This document shows, in pieces, positions 56,271 through 64,000 of a stretch of 64,000 nucleotides of DNA. How positions within the stretch are numbered: position 1 is the first letter of the stretch; each line of letters begins with the position of its first letter. The stretch is from contig NZ_CP019434.1 in the NCBI RefSeq assembly GCF_001975725.1, forward strand, positions 952,453 to 1,016,452, given 5' to 3'. Under the pieces are notes generated by a model, which made no database searches, was not told the DNA's origin, and saw only the letters and a list, made by a program, of their open reading frames with translations. The stretch is from Acidihalobacter ferrooxydans. Lineage in GTDB: Bacteria; Pseudomonadota; Gammaproteobacteria; DSM-5130; Acidihalobacteraceae. Position numbers and translations under genes: made by a program.

Positions 56271-57947
56271 ATGAGCATCGCCGACGCCTATGCCGGCACG
56301 CCCCGTGTCAGCGCTCCGCCGCCGCAACTCGCCGAGGCGCGCAGGCGTCTGCAGGCCGGCGATCTGGCCGGCGCGCGGGCGCTGTATCTGGAACTGATCG
56401 ACCAGCCTCAGCTGACTCCCCTTTGTCTGCACGACCTGGGCCTGGTTGCCGCGCTGCAGGGCCAGCACGCGCGCGCCGCCGGCCTGTTCCGCCAGACCCT
56501 GCGCCTGGATCCGAACCGCCTGGAAGCCTATGCCAACCTCGCCGTGGCCTGCGAACACAGCGGCGATCTGCCCGGCCTGCTCGCCGCCTGGCTGGAGCAT
56601 GGCAATGCCCTGGTCAACCTCGGCCAGCGCCGCGAGGCCGTCGAGCTCTATCGGCGCCTCCTGGACCGCGAACCGCGGCACTATGCCGCCGCCGTCAACC
56701 TCGGCAACTCGCTCGCCTGGCTGGGCGAGGGCGAGGAAGCCGCGCACTGGCTGAGCCATGCGCTGCATCTCCTCGCGCGCACCGGCGCCCCGCTCGGCGC
56801 GCTGCTGGAGGTGATCGAGGCGCGCGGGGGCGAGGCCTTCCCCCTCGACGGCCAGCCGCCGCCGGACGGACTGCCGGTCGGACCGCTGGACGAGGGCGAG
56901 AATGCGCTGACCACCCTGGCCCGGCTGCTAGCCGAGCGCGGCTTTGCCGAAGACGCGCTGGCCTGCCATGCGCGCATCGTGCAGGAAGTGCCCGGTTACG
57001 CCCAGGGTCACTGGAACTATGGCCTGGCCCTGTTGACCGAATACGACTACGCACGCGGCTGGCGCGAATACGAGTGGCGCTGGCGCTGGCCGGAGTTCCC
57101 CGAGTTCCACCGCCGCCTGCCGTTGCCGGTGTGGCCCGGCGGCGATCCGCAAGGCCAACACCTGCTGGTATGGACCGAGCAGGGCTATGGGGATGCCATC
57201 CAGTTTCTGCCCTTGGCATCGCGCCTGCTCGAACAAGGGGCGCGCGTCACCGTTGAGACGCCCCAGCCGCTGGTGCGCCTGTTCGCGGCCAACCTGCCGG
57301 ACATCCCGGTCATTGCGCGCCCGGAGCGCCCCGACCAGCCGGTGGAAGGCGAGTTCGACGCCATGGTGCCGCTGATGGGGTTGCCGTTCCGGCTGAACCT
57401 TCGCGTCGACGCTCTGCCGCTGGCCACGCACTACCTCAAGCCCCTGCCCGAAGACCAGGCGGTGTGGGCCGAACGCCTGGCCGACCGCACCGGCCTCAAG
57501 GTCGGCCTCGTCTGGGCCGGACGCGCGGCGCACACCAACGACGCGCGCCGTTCGCTGGCCTTCGACGCACTCGCGCCGCTGTTGGAGATACCCGGCGTGT
57601 CCTGGCATTCACTGCAGGTGGGGCCGGCCAGCCGGCAGATCGAATGCCTCGAGGCGGTGCGCGACCTCGCGGCGCAGTTCAAGGATTTTGCCGACACCGC
57701 CGCGGCCATCGCGGCGCTGGATCTGGTGATCGCCGTGGATACCGGCGTAGCGCACCTGGCCGCGGCGCAAGGCAAGCCGGTGTGGCTGCTGCTGCCCACG
57801 CCCGGCGACTGGCGCTGGGGGCGGGAGACCGAGACCACGCCGTGGTATCCCTCGGTGCGGATCTTCCGTCAGGCCCGCCCCGGGGACTGGCAAGAGACCA
57901 TCGCGCGCCTGCGCAAGGCTCTGGCCCAGTGGGCGGCACGTCGTTAA
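56271..57947 (+). CDS. TPR protein with C-terminal glycosyltransferase (GT9/GT41-like) domain
   Basis: 558 residues: several TPR units in the N-terminal half (ARRRLQAGDLAGARALYLEL, GLFRQTLRLDPNRLEAYANL, ELYRRLLDREPRHYAAAVNL), then a GT-B-like domain with GLVWAGRAAHTNDARRSLAF and VDTGVAHLAAAQGKPVWLLL ending in DWRWG, as in TPR-glycosyltransferases. Comparable cytoplasmic TPR/GT proteins glycosylate adhesins (HMW1C with the HMW1A/B two-partner system) or flagellins. Sugar donor and acceptor unknown. It follows the sulfotransferase by seven bases, so the two are co-expressed. Confidence 0.85.
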   Translation: MSIADAYAGTPRVSAPPPQLAEARRRLQAGDLAGARALYLELIDQPQLTPLCLHDLGLVAALQGQHARAAGLFRQTLRLDPNRLEAYANLAVACEHSGDLPGLLAAWLEHGNALVNLGQRREAVELYRRLLDREPRHYAAAVNLGNSLAWLGEGEEAAHWLSHALHLLARTGAPLGALLEVIEARGGEAFPLDGQPPPDGLPVGPLDEGENALTTLARLLAERGFAEDALACHARIVQEVPGYAQGHWNYGLALLTEYDYARGWREYEWRWRWPEFPEFHRRLPLPVWPGGDPQGQHLLVWTEQGYGDAIQFLPLASRLLEQGARVTVETPQPLVRLFAANLPDIPVIARPERPDQPVEGEFDAMVPLMGLPFRLNLRVDALPLATHYLKPLPEDQAVWAERLADRTGLKVGLVWAGRAAHTNDARRSLAFDALAPLLEIPGVSWHSLQVGPASRQIECLEAVRDLAAQFKDFADTAAAIAALDLVIAVDTGVAHLAAAQGKPVWLLLPTPGDWRWGRETETTPWYPSVRIFRQARPGDWQETIARLRKALAQWAARR

Positions 57948-58000
57948 CGCGGGGCGGACGAATGGCGAGGTACGGCGACAGGAGAGGATTGAGCACTTTG

Positions 58001-58153
58001 CGCCATTAGCTCGCAAGGCATTTGCTGCAACCGGGCTATGACATACGTACGGTACAGGCGTTGCTGGACCATCGGCATGCCGAAACGACGATGCGTTATA
58101 CGCATGTGCTGAACAAGGGCGGGTGCGGGGTGGTCAGTCCGCTGTATGCATAG
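58001..58153 (+). pseudogene. C-terminal remnant of a tyrosine recombinase (integron-integrase-like)
   Basis: After RH and an in-frame stop, the frame reads [20 protein letters not shown], then [18 protein letters not shown] and SPLYA. These correspond to box II of IntI-type tyrosine recombinases with the conserved HRH/H and the catalytic Tyr in MRYTHVL. The first three quarters of the gene are missing. Confidence 0.85.
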
Positions 58154-58227
58154 TTGCCCGACGTGTGCGCGAATTGTCACCGATCTTGCCGATGTTTGAT
58201 GTCGTGAGAGGCGGCTCGCTGCGCTGT

Positions 58228-59193
58228 TCAGGTGGGGGGCGATGCGTTGAGGTCGCGCTTGAATCGCAGCACCACGGGCAGGCACAGGAGCCAGATGCAG
58301 GCGGTCCAGACGAGGCGGAAGCCGAGCAGCATGGCGAGCCCTTCGGTGTAATCGAACCCGAAGGCATGGGCCGCGCCCATACCGGCGACTTCGACCACGC
58401 CAAGCTGGCTCGTGACGGAGCCGAGCAGCAACGCGGCGGTCAGGGAAAAGGCGTAGATGCCGGCGCTTTCATGCACGCTGATCTGCGGCACGCCGACGCC
58501 GTGCGCGATGACGTAGAAGGCGCCGATCAGCGCGGCGAGGTAGAGCGCTGTGAGGTAGCCGTGGCGCAGCAGCGCGGCGCCACTGGACAGGATGCGCAGG
58601 CTGCGCACGAAGTGCAGGTAGGGGCGCACGGGCAAATGTAGCCGTAGCAGTGCGCCGGCGATGGCGCGGCGCAGGCGATGTGAGCGGGTGATGAGGGCGA
58701 GGAAGGCGATCAGTCCGAGCAGGCAGCCGATGGCGGCCAGGCGCAGCCACGGCCAGCCGCGTACGCCGGTGAGCGCCAGGGTGAACAACAGCATGGCCGT
58801 TTCAAGCATGAGCATGAGCGTGGTCGCGGCCGCAGAACGCGATGGCCGCGAGCCGTTCAGCCGGAGCAGCAGGTAGTTCTGCGCATAGATGCCCATCGGG
58901 AAGGCGAGGGTCAGCTCGCCGATTGCGTAAGCCAGCGAGAGGTTGCGCCAGTGGCTGGGAATGCCGAGATCGTGCAGGAAGTAGTGAAATTGCACGGCTT
59001 TCAGCAGGAGGTAGGCGGCGGCCAGCAGGAGTGTGAGCAGCAGGAGGCGTATCGGAATCTGGCCGATGCGCTCGAACACGAGCGGGAGATCGGACAGGCC
59101 GGCGGCCGCAGCAAGCAAGCCGGCGGTGAGCAACAGTGGCAGCGCGATTTTCGGTTGTGCGAGTACGCGCCACAGACGACGAGGCGCGTTCAC
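58228..59193 (-). CDS. Lysylphosphatidylglycerol synthase-type membrane protein (UPF0104/YbhN, HpnL-like)
   Basis: 321 residues with about eight hydrophobic helices and the family motif GELTLAFPMGIYAQNYLL and later SQLGVVEVAGMGAAHAF. This LPG-synthase transmembrane region without a catalytic domain occurs in putative lipid flippases and in HpnL (hopanoid biosynthesis). Its ATG overlaps the stop of the acyltransferase gene, so lipid handling together with that enzyme is likely. Confidence 0.85.
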   Translation of the reverse strand: MNAPRRLWRVLAQPKIALPLLLTAGLLAAAAGLSDLPLVFERIGQIPIRLLLLTLLLAAAYLLLKAVQFHYFLHDLGIPSHWRNLSLAYAIGELTLAFPMGIYAQNYLLLRLNGSRPSRSAAATTLMLMLETAMLLFTLALTGVRGWPWLRLAAIGCLLGLIAFLALITRSHRLRRAIAGALLRLHLPVRPYLHFVRSLRILSSGAALLRHGYLTALYLAALIGAFYVIAHGVGVPQISVHESAGIYAFSLTAALLLGSVTSQLGVVEVAGMGAAHAFGFDYTEGLAMLLGFRLVWTACIWLLCLPVVLRFKRDLNASPPT

Positions 59194-60449
59194 TGGGCGG
59201 TATCGCCATCGAGCAGGCCGGGATGCGCGCTGGCGATCGCGTTGAGCTCGCGGTCGAGGTATTCGAGCCGGGTGCGATCAGGGCGGGCGCGCAGGCTCCA
59301 GGCGGCGCACTCGCGGGCACGTCGTTGCCGGCCTTTGGGGTCCGCGAGCAGCGGGTCGAGCGGGACGCCCAGCCGCGCGCAGCGCTGGGCGATTTCGGTG
59401 AACCAGTGCGCCAGCGCGGCACTGAGGGCATCGCGCGTGGTGGGCGCATCGTGGTGCAGCAGATAATAGCCGGTGAGCTGGGAGGCGCAGACGGTCCACA
59501 GCCCTAGCACGGCGCGGGCCACCGTGGCGTCGGTGGCGCGCCGTGATTGCCCGGAGAGCCCGTGCAGGGGCGGGCCGAAGCGCACCAGCACGCGCGTGCG
59601 CCCCGGACGCATGAAATCGTATGTGATGGCGACCGGCAGGATGTGCGGGGTGCGCGTGGAGGCATTGAGCAGGTAATGCAGCGCCTGGCGCGGGCGATGG
59701 AAGCGCCCGTCGGGCGAGATCCGCCCCTCGGGTTCGAGCAGGATGGTCGCGCCATCTTCGACGAGATGGGCAAAGGCCTGTAATTGCCCGGCGATGACGC
59801 TGCGCTGATAGGGCAGAAGGGCGCGGAATGTGGCGCGCGTGAGTCGCCTGAAGGCATGGGTTTGATAGCGCAGCGCGCGCGGTGCGCGCAGGGCGTCGGA
59901 CACGCGCAGCACCGCCGCGTCGCGGCCCAGCGCATGGGCCACGCGTTGGACCCAGGCCGGGCGCAGGGTCTGCGCCAGGGGCCGATCGCCGAGTTGTTCG
60001 AGCACGTCGGTGAGCACTTCGCCGAGGCTGTATTCGGGAATCCGACGCAGTGGGCGCAACTGAATGGCACTGAGCGCGCCGGCCAGCGGGAGGTGGCGCA
60101 GCAGGCGCAGTGGGCGCGGGTAGTCTTGCAGGTACTGCCCCAGAAAACCGGGGCGGAACAGGTCTTCGCGTGCGATGAAAAAGGGTTCGACGCCCTTGAA
60201 GCGCAGCCCTTCGGGGTGCATCAGCACGCCGCCGAGCAGCGGGCCATCGCTGTCGCGGCGGTGATTGGAAAGCACGAGCGCGCCCGGCGCGTGGCGCAGG
60301 TGTTCGGCGCCGTGGACCTCGGTGCGAAACACGGCTTGCAGGCCGCGGATGATCAACATGCCGAGCACGAGGCCGGCCGCGTGTGAAAGGCCGAGTCGGC
60401 CCTCGCGTCTGTCGGTTGGCGCCTGCCGGCGGACGGTGCTGTGGTTCAT
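59190..60449 (-). CDS. PlsC-like 1-acylglycerol-3-phosphate acyltransferase family protein
   Basis: 419 residues. The acyltransferase motif I is NHRRDSDGP (HX4D, about residue 63) and motif III is LEPEGRISPDG, both typical of PlsC-fold enzymes; a hydrophobic N-terminal stretch (AAGLVLGMLIIRGLQAVF) anchors it. At more than 400 residues it is longer than PlsC (~245), with an extra C-terminal region of unknown role. Acyl acceptor not deducible. Co-translated with the YbhN-like protein. Confidence 0.8.
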   Translation of the reverse strand: MNHSTVRRQAPTDRREGRLGLSHAAGLVLGMLIIRGLQAVFRTEVHGAEHLRHAPGALVLSNHRRDSDGPLLGGVLMHPEGLRFKGVEPFFIAREDLFRPGFLGQYLQDYPRPLRLLRHLPLAGALSAIQLRPLRRIPEYSLGEVLTDVLEQLGDRPLAQTLRPAWVQRVAHALGRDAAVLRVSDALRAPRALRYQTHAFRRLTRATFRALLPYQRSVIAGQLQAFAHLVEDGATILLEPEGRISPDGRFHRPRQALHYLLNASTRTPHILPVAITYDFMRPGRTRVLVRFGPPLHGLSGQSRRATDATVARAVLGLWTVCASQLTGYYLLHHDAPTTRDALSAALAHWFTEIAQRCARLGVPLDPLLADPKGRQRRARECAAWSLRARPDRTRLEYLDRELNAIASAHPGLLDGDTAQ

Positions 60450-60547
60450 GCGTGTCTGAATTGTTGACTTGCAGCGATTGTTTTCCGTGCGATTCCCGGT
60501 GGAACCGCGCGGGTGATGTAATGCCTGCGGCCTGGGCGTATCGGCGC

Positions 60548-61123
60548 TCAGGCGTTATTGCCGCCGGTCGGGCAGACGTGGGTCAGCGTCGAGATGCCGA
60601 GCAGCCACGTTTTGACTGCGATATGGGTGACCGCATCGCCATTGTAGGCGTTGATCAGCTGCCATTTCGTCGGCGCCGTGCGCGTGAGGTCGATTTTGCA
60701 TTGTTTGTACGTGTGAAACAGCCCGTTGTTGATGTATTTGATGATAAGCGAACCGTAGCCGTCTGTGGAGTTGATTTTGCCGCGCAGCAAAATGGCTTCG
60801 ACCCCTTGACCGTGGCCGAGCACGATGCCTTTTTTGGTTTCGATCTTGTGCAGCGGGTACACGTCGGTGGAGACGATGTGATGGTCGAGCTTGGTACGGA
60901 CGAAAATGCCGCGCACGTTGTATTGCGGGCCAAGCATGAGGTTCAGGTAGCTGATGCTTTTGTCGCGGTCATTGCTGATGCTGGCCAGGGGTACGGACGT
61001 AATGTCCTTTGGGAGAGTGTGTTCGACGGCATGCGCGACGCCGCCGCTGAGGGCGAGCGTGGTGACGACGACAGCGGCAGCAGTGCGCGCCAGGCGGCGC
61101 GATCCAATGCGGCGTTGCGTCAT
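60548..61123 (-). CDS. Exported protein of unknown function linked to the second MCE system
   Basis: 191 residues with an Arg-rich N-terminus and signal peptide (RTAAAVVVTTLALSGGVAHA). The mature part is beta-rich in appearance with no motif I know; cysteines occur only in KQCKID and THVCP. The ATG overlaps the stop of the lipoprotein gene (TGATG), so it belongs to the mlaE/F/D-like operon. Probably periplasmic; function unknown. Confidence 0.7.
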   Translation of the reverse strand: MTQRRIGSRRLARTAAAVVVTTLALSGGVAHAVEHTLPKDITSVPLASISNDRDKSISYLNLMLGPQYNVRGIFVRTKLDHHIVSTDVYPLHKIETKKGIVLGHGQGVEAILLRGKINSTDGYGSLIIKYINNGLFHTYKQCKIDLTRTAPTKWQLINAYNGDAVTHIAVKTWLLGISTLTHVCPTGGNNA

Positions 61124-61740
61124 CAGCGCACCTCCAGCAGCCAACGCTGCAGTTGCTGCGCCAGCACATCACCCGCATGGGCAAGGGCGGCGGCGCCGGC
61201 ACGGGCGTTGGCGGCACTGGCCGGAACATGATAGTCGAAGGTTTTCTGCGCGCGCACTGCGTCGTTCTTGAGGTCGATCAGCGAGGCGCGGATGCGCAGT
61301 ACACCGGCGCTAGTCTGAGGGCTGGAAAAATCCTGTTCGAAGGCGAGCAGGCGCAGGTGCAAGGCGTAGTTGGCTTGCGCCGAGTCACTGCTGCCGAGAA
61401 CGGCTTTCCAGTCGCCGCTGCCGGCGAGATGTTCGACGAGGATGCCGCGCAACATCTCCGGTGGCGGCGCCTGCCAGCGCGACTCACTGTAGGCCAGAAC
61501 TTCGGCCGCGTTGTGGTAGTCGAGGCGGTAGTACATGTTGCGGGTGTCCAGCCAGGCGGGCGCGGCGATGGGATCGACGCGGAGCACGGCGGCGGCGCGT
61601 TGCGCGGGCGGCGGCGAGGTCGTCGGCGCGGCTGCGGGCAGGGTGTAGTCGGTCCAGGGGTGGCCGGGATTGAGCGCGCAGCCGCCCAGCACAAGGGCGA
61701 ACGGCAGGGCGGCGGCGATGAGGCGTGATGTGTAGGTCAT
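61123..61740 (-). CDS. ABC-type transport auxiliary lipoprotein (PqiC-like)
   Basis: 205 residues with a lipobox (LVLGGC, lipidated Cys about 21) and the ABC_trans_aux fold (VLRVDPIAAPAWLDTRNMYY, then YSESRWQAPPPEML). Such outer-membrane-facing lipoproteins (PqiC and relatives) accompany MCE transporters. It lies six bases after the MCE gene. Confidence 0.88.
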   Translation of the reverse strand: MTYTSRLIAAALPFALVLGGCALNPGHPWTDYTLPAAAPTTSPPPAQRAAAVLRVDPIAAPAWLDTRNMYYRLDYHNAAEVLAYSESRWQAPPPEMLRGILVEHLAGSGDWKAVLGSSDSAQANYALHLRLLAFEQDFSSPQTSAGVLRIRASLIDLKNDAVRAQKTFDYHVPASAANARAGAAALAHAGDVLAQQLQRWLLEVR

Positions 61741-61746
61741 GGCGGC

Positions 61747-62667
61747 TCACTGCGTAGACGGTGCGTGGAAGCCCGGTTCGCCGGGGCCTGGGCGGCGCGA
61801 CGAGGGGCCGAAGACGAGGCTCTGGGGCTGCGAGTTGAGCTCGTGGGTGAGTTGCTGGACTTCGGTGATGGTCCGGTTCAGGCGGCCGACCAGCACGTTG
61901 ATACGCGGTTCGAGATTATTGATCCCGGACAGCGTGCGCGTACCGCTGTTGCTCAGACGGGTGACCGCGCGGGCGGTGGTGGTGGCTGCGGCCAGCGGTT
62001 GTTGCGCACGGGTTTCCAGCCGGCGGGTGGCGGCGAGAAGCTCCTTGAGCTGGGCGCTGAGCTGCGGCAGGGACTTGAGAGTCGGTTGGAGCTGGCGCTC
62101 CAGCGTGGCGAGGCGCGCGCTGGCCGTGTTGAGGTTGTCGAGCAACTGCGCGACCTGTTTGCGATTGCTGGCATTGAGCAGGTCATTGACGCGGTTGAGG
62201 ATGCTTCCGACGCGTTTCATATCGAGCTTGCCGGACTTTTCGAGCGAGGCGAGCATGCCGCTGCGCAGTGGAATCCGCGCCGGATGGGTGGCGCTGGTGG
62301 CCAGCGGCGTGGTGTCGCCGTTGGCGGCGACGTGCAGATCGACGTTGCTCATGCCGGTGATGCCGCCGAAGCTGAAAGTGGCGTAGGTGGCGTGGGTGAT
62401 GTAGGCCTTCGGGTAGACGGCGATATGGATAATGACCTTGCGCGGGTCCTGCGGGTCGAAGTTCAGGCTTTTGACGCTGCCGACCTGCAAACCCTTGAAA
62501 TAGACGCCCGCCTGGGGCTGAACGCCGCCGGCGCTATGCGTGGTGACGATGTCGTAGTAGCGGTCTTCCTTCGGGCCATGGCTGACCCACATGAAAAGCG
62601 CTATCGAACCGATGCCGAAGATGGCGAGAAAGGCAAGTGCGATGAGTGCGTGGGATCGGTCTTCCAT
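61747..62667 (-). CDS. MCE-domain (MlaD-family) protein of a second lipid transport system
   Basis: 306 residues: N-terminal membrane helix (about 8-27), an MCE domain (GGVQPQAGVYFKGLQVGSVK, later FGGITGMSNVDLHV) and a long helical C-terminal region (LLNASNRKQVAQLLDNLNTA, TRRLETRAQQPLAAATTT) that can form a tunnel-like coil. Twice the length of MlaD at 40269, resembling MCE proteins of plastid-TGD/PqiB-like systems. Confidence 0.9.
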   Translation of the reverse strand: MEDRSHALIALAFLAIFGIGSIALFMWVSHGPKEDRYYDIVTTHSAGGVQPQAGVYFKGLQVGSVKSLNFDPQDPRKVIIHIAVYPKAYITHATYATFSFGGITGMSNVDLHVAANGDTTPLATSATHPARIPLRSGMLASLEKSGKLDMKRVGSILNRVNDLLNASNRKQVAQLLDNLNTASARLATLERQLQPTLKSLPQLSAQLKELLAATRRLETRAQQPLAAATTTARAVTRLSNSGTRTLSGINNLEPRINVLVGRLNRTITEVQQLTHELNSQPQSLVFGPSSRRPGPGEPGFHAPSTQ

Positions 62668-62680
62668 GGACGGGCTCTCG

Positions 62681-63475
62681 TTAGTTGCGAATGGAACGCA
62701 GGCGGCGTTCCTCGCCAGGTCGGGTTTTGAAGAATTCCTTGACGAAGGGGTGATCGAAGTGCGCCACTTCTTCCAGTGTGCCGGTGATCAGTACTTTGCC
62801 TTCGTCGAGAATGGCGATGCGGTCGCACAGCAGCGCCAGGCTGTCGAGATCGTGGGTCACGAGCAGGGCGCTGAGCTGCATTTCCTGGCGCAGCTCCAGC
62901 AACAGCGAGTCGAACTCGGCGGAGCGGATGGGGTCCAGCCCCGAGGTGGGTTCGTCGAGAAACAGCAGTTCGGCATCCAGCGCCAGGGCGCGCGCCAGGG
63001 CCGCCCGCTTGACCATGCCGCCGGAGAGCTCCGCCGGGTATTTCCAGGCATCTTTGGCTTCCAGGCCGGCCATTTGCAGTTTCAGAAAGACGAGTTCGCG
63101 CAAGGTGTCTTCATCCACGCCCTCGCCGTATTTTTTGAGTTCGCGAAACGGGAAGGCCACGTTGTCGAACACGGTGAGCGCGCTGAACAGGGCGCCTTGC
63201 TGAAACAGCACGCCCCAGCGCAGGGTGATATAGCGGAATTCTTCGGCTGTCATTTTCTCTATCGGCTCGCCGAACAATTCGATGCTGCCGGAAACCTGAC
63301 GCAGCAGGCCGATGATGTGTTGCAGCAGCACGGTCTTGCCGCCGCCACTGCTGCCGATCAGCCCCATGACCTCGCCGCGGCGCACTTCGAGGTCCAGATC
63401 GCGGTGGATGACGCGTTTTCCCAACTGTGTGGTGAGTTTCCTGACGGCAATGATGTTTTCGGACGCCTCGTTCAT
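62681..63475 (-). CDS. ABC transporter ATP-binding protein of the second MCE system (MlaF-like)
   Basis: 264 residues: Walker A GSSGGGKTV, LFQQGALFSALTVFDNVAFP, signature LSGGMVKRAAL and Walker B LLFLDEPTSGLDP. Clearly paralogous to MlaF at 38587. It sits between the permease and the MCE gene with tiny gaps. Confidence 0.94.
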   Translation of the reverse strand: MNEASENIIAVRKLTTQLGKRVIHRDLDLEVRRGEVMGLIGSSGGGKTVLLQHIIGLLRQVSGSIELFGEPIEKMTAEEFRYITLRWGVLFQQGALFSALTVFDNVAFPFRELKKYGEGVDEDTLRELVFLKLQMAGLEAKDAWKYPAELSGGMVKRAALARALALDAELLFLDEPTSGLDPIRSAEFDSLLLELRQEMQLSALLVTHDLDSLALLCDRIAILDEGKVLITGTLEEVAHFDHPFVKEFFKTRPGEERRLRSIRN

Positions 63476-63476
63476 G

Positions 63477-64000
63477 TCAGCTCAATCCGATGTTGGTCAT
63501 CAAGGCGCCCATGATCGAGTCGATCAGCAGGATCAGGGCGAGGCTGGTCACGACCGCGTTGGTGGTTTCCTGTTGCAGGCTCTGGGTGCTGGGTTTGGCT
63601 TTGAGCCCGAAATGGCTGGCGACGGTGGCGATGATGAGGCCGAACAGCATGCCCTTGCCCATGCCGATCCAGAAATTGACCCAGGGCACGGATACTGGCA
63701 GGCGCGACAGGAAGAGTTGATAGCTCACGCCGAGGCTGATCTGGGAGGTCAGCATACCGCCGAGAATGCCCAGAAAGTCGGCCCACACCACCAGCAAGGG
63801 GATGCTGATCGCCATACCGATGACGTTCGGCAGCACCAGGCGCTGGCTGGGCGTGTTGCCGTACACGCGCAAGGCCTTGGTCTCCTCGGTCAGGTGCATG
63901 CTGGCGATGCTGGCAGTGATGGTCGAACCGGTGCGCCCGACCACGATCAGGCCGGTGATGACCGGGCCCAGTTCGCGCAGCATGGCCAGCCCCAGGGTTT
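63477..64000 (-). CDS. MlaE-family ABC permease of the second MCE system (partial, 5' end outside window)
   Basis: About 174 C-terminal residues, open at the window edge. AMLRELGPVITGLIVVGRTG is the MlaE-family signature; helices follow to the end (NIGLS). It ends two bases before the ATPase gene. Confidence 0.92.
   Translation of the reverse strand, partial: TLGLAMLRELGPVITGLIVVGRTGSTITASIASMHLTEETKALRVYGNTPSQRLVLPNVIGMAISIPLLVVWADFLGILGGMLTSQISLGVSYQLFLSRLPVSVPWVNFWIGMGKGMLFGLIIATVASHFGLKAKPSTQSLQQETTNAVVTSLALILLIDSIMGALMTNIGLS

Overview
The window is a GC-rich (about 63-65% by eye), gene-dense bacterial chromosome segment. The gene families (RNase R/RlmB, MlaFEDCB-MurA-HisG, QueG, HpnD/HpnE) are those of a gammaproteobacterium. 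A short-chain dehydrogenase translationally coupled to Rieske and cytochrome b genes recalls the sdrA-petAB arrangement of Acidithiobacillus pet operons. A P-type proton pump and hopanoid genes lie nearby, so an acidophilic sulfur or iron oxidiser (Acidithiobacillus/Acidihalobacter-like) is a reasonable inference but is not proven.

Layout. 1-1120: MBL-fold hydrolase and ArsR-rhodanese regulator with a perfect palindromic operator (sulfide/persulfide response). 1121-2152: decayed DNA with an HsdR remnant, then tRNA-Leu(CAG). 2311-5327: rnr-rlmB. 5393-11302 (minus): PPK2, H+-ATPase, a degenerate phosphohexomutase, a PEP-synthase remnant and a LOG protein. 11891-16282 (plus): SDR, Rieske, cytochrome b, then a membrane protein where cytochrome c1 is expected but with no heme-c motif, then two small membrane proteins. 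16371-18182: ClC transporter. 18357-32577 (minus): a central-carbon block (Crp/Fnr regulator, lipoamide dehydrogenase, AhpD-like protein, phosphoglycerate mutase, PDH E1/E2, MFS, Pta-like protein, glycogen phosphorylase, class I aldolase) containing a collapsed GAPDH gene. 32767-38200 (minus): hpnE, hpnD, queG, an epimerase and a luciferase-like oxidoreductase. 38587-48320 (plus): mlaFEDCB, murA, hisG, DAHP synthase, hisD, hisC, Nif3. 48427-58153: accessory island with DUF3079, a two-partner secretion pair, an AT-rich tail, a sulfotransferase, a TPR-glycosyltransferase and an integrase remnant. 58228-64000 (minus): LPG-synthase-type membrane protein, acyltransferase and a second MCE/Mla-type ABC system, cut at the window edge.

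How the parts may fit. The carbon block would take glycogen through lower glycolysis to acetyl-CoA and possibly acetyl-phosphate. PPK2 plus the proton pump would couple polyphosphate/ATP to pH homeostasis. Upstream of lpd and upstream of ppk2 there are the same two kinds of 14-bp palindrome (TTGAY-N4-ATCAA and GTAAC-N4-GTTAC), suggesting shared control by Crp/Fnr-family proteins.

Most notable observations: a Rieske/cytochrome b operon without cytochrome c1, with an altered Qo motif (APWY) and b6-like helix-D histidine spacing; the two-palindrome regulatory pattern; a ~150-bp dispersed intergenic repeat in three clear copies; a 160-bp MITE with 18-bp terminal inverted repeats; and a TPS locus with its own putative sulfotransferase and glycosyltransferase inside a scarred island.
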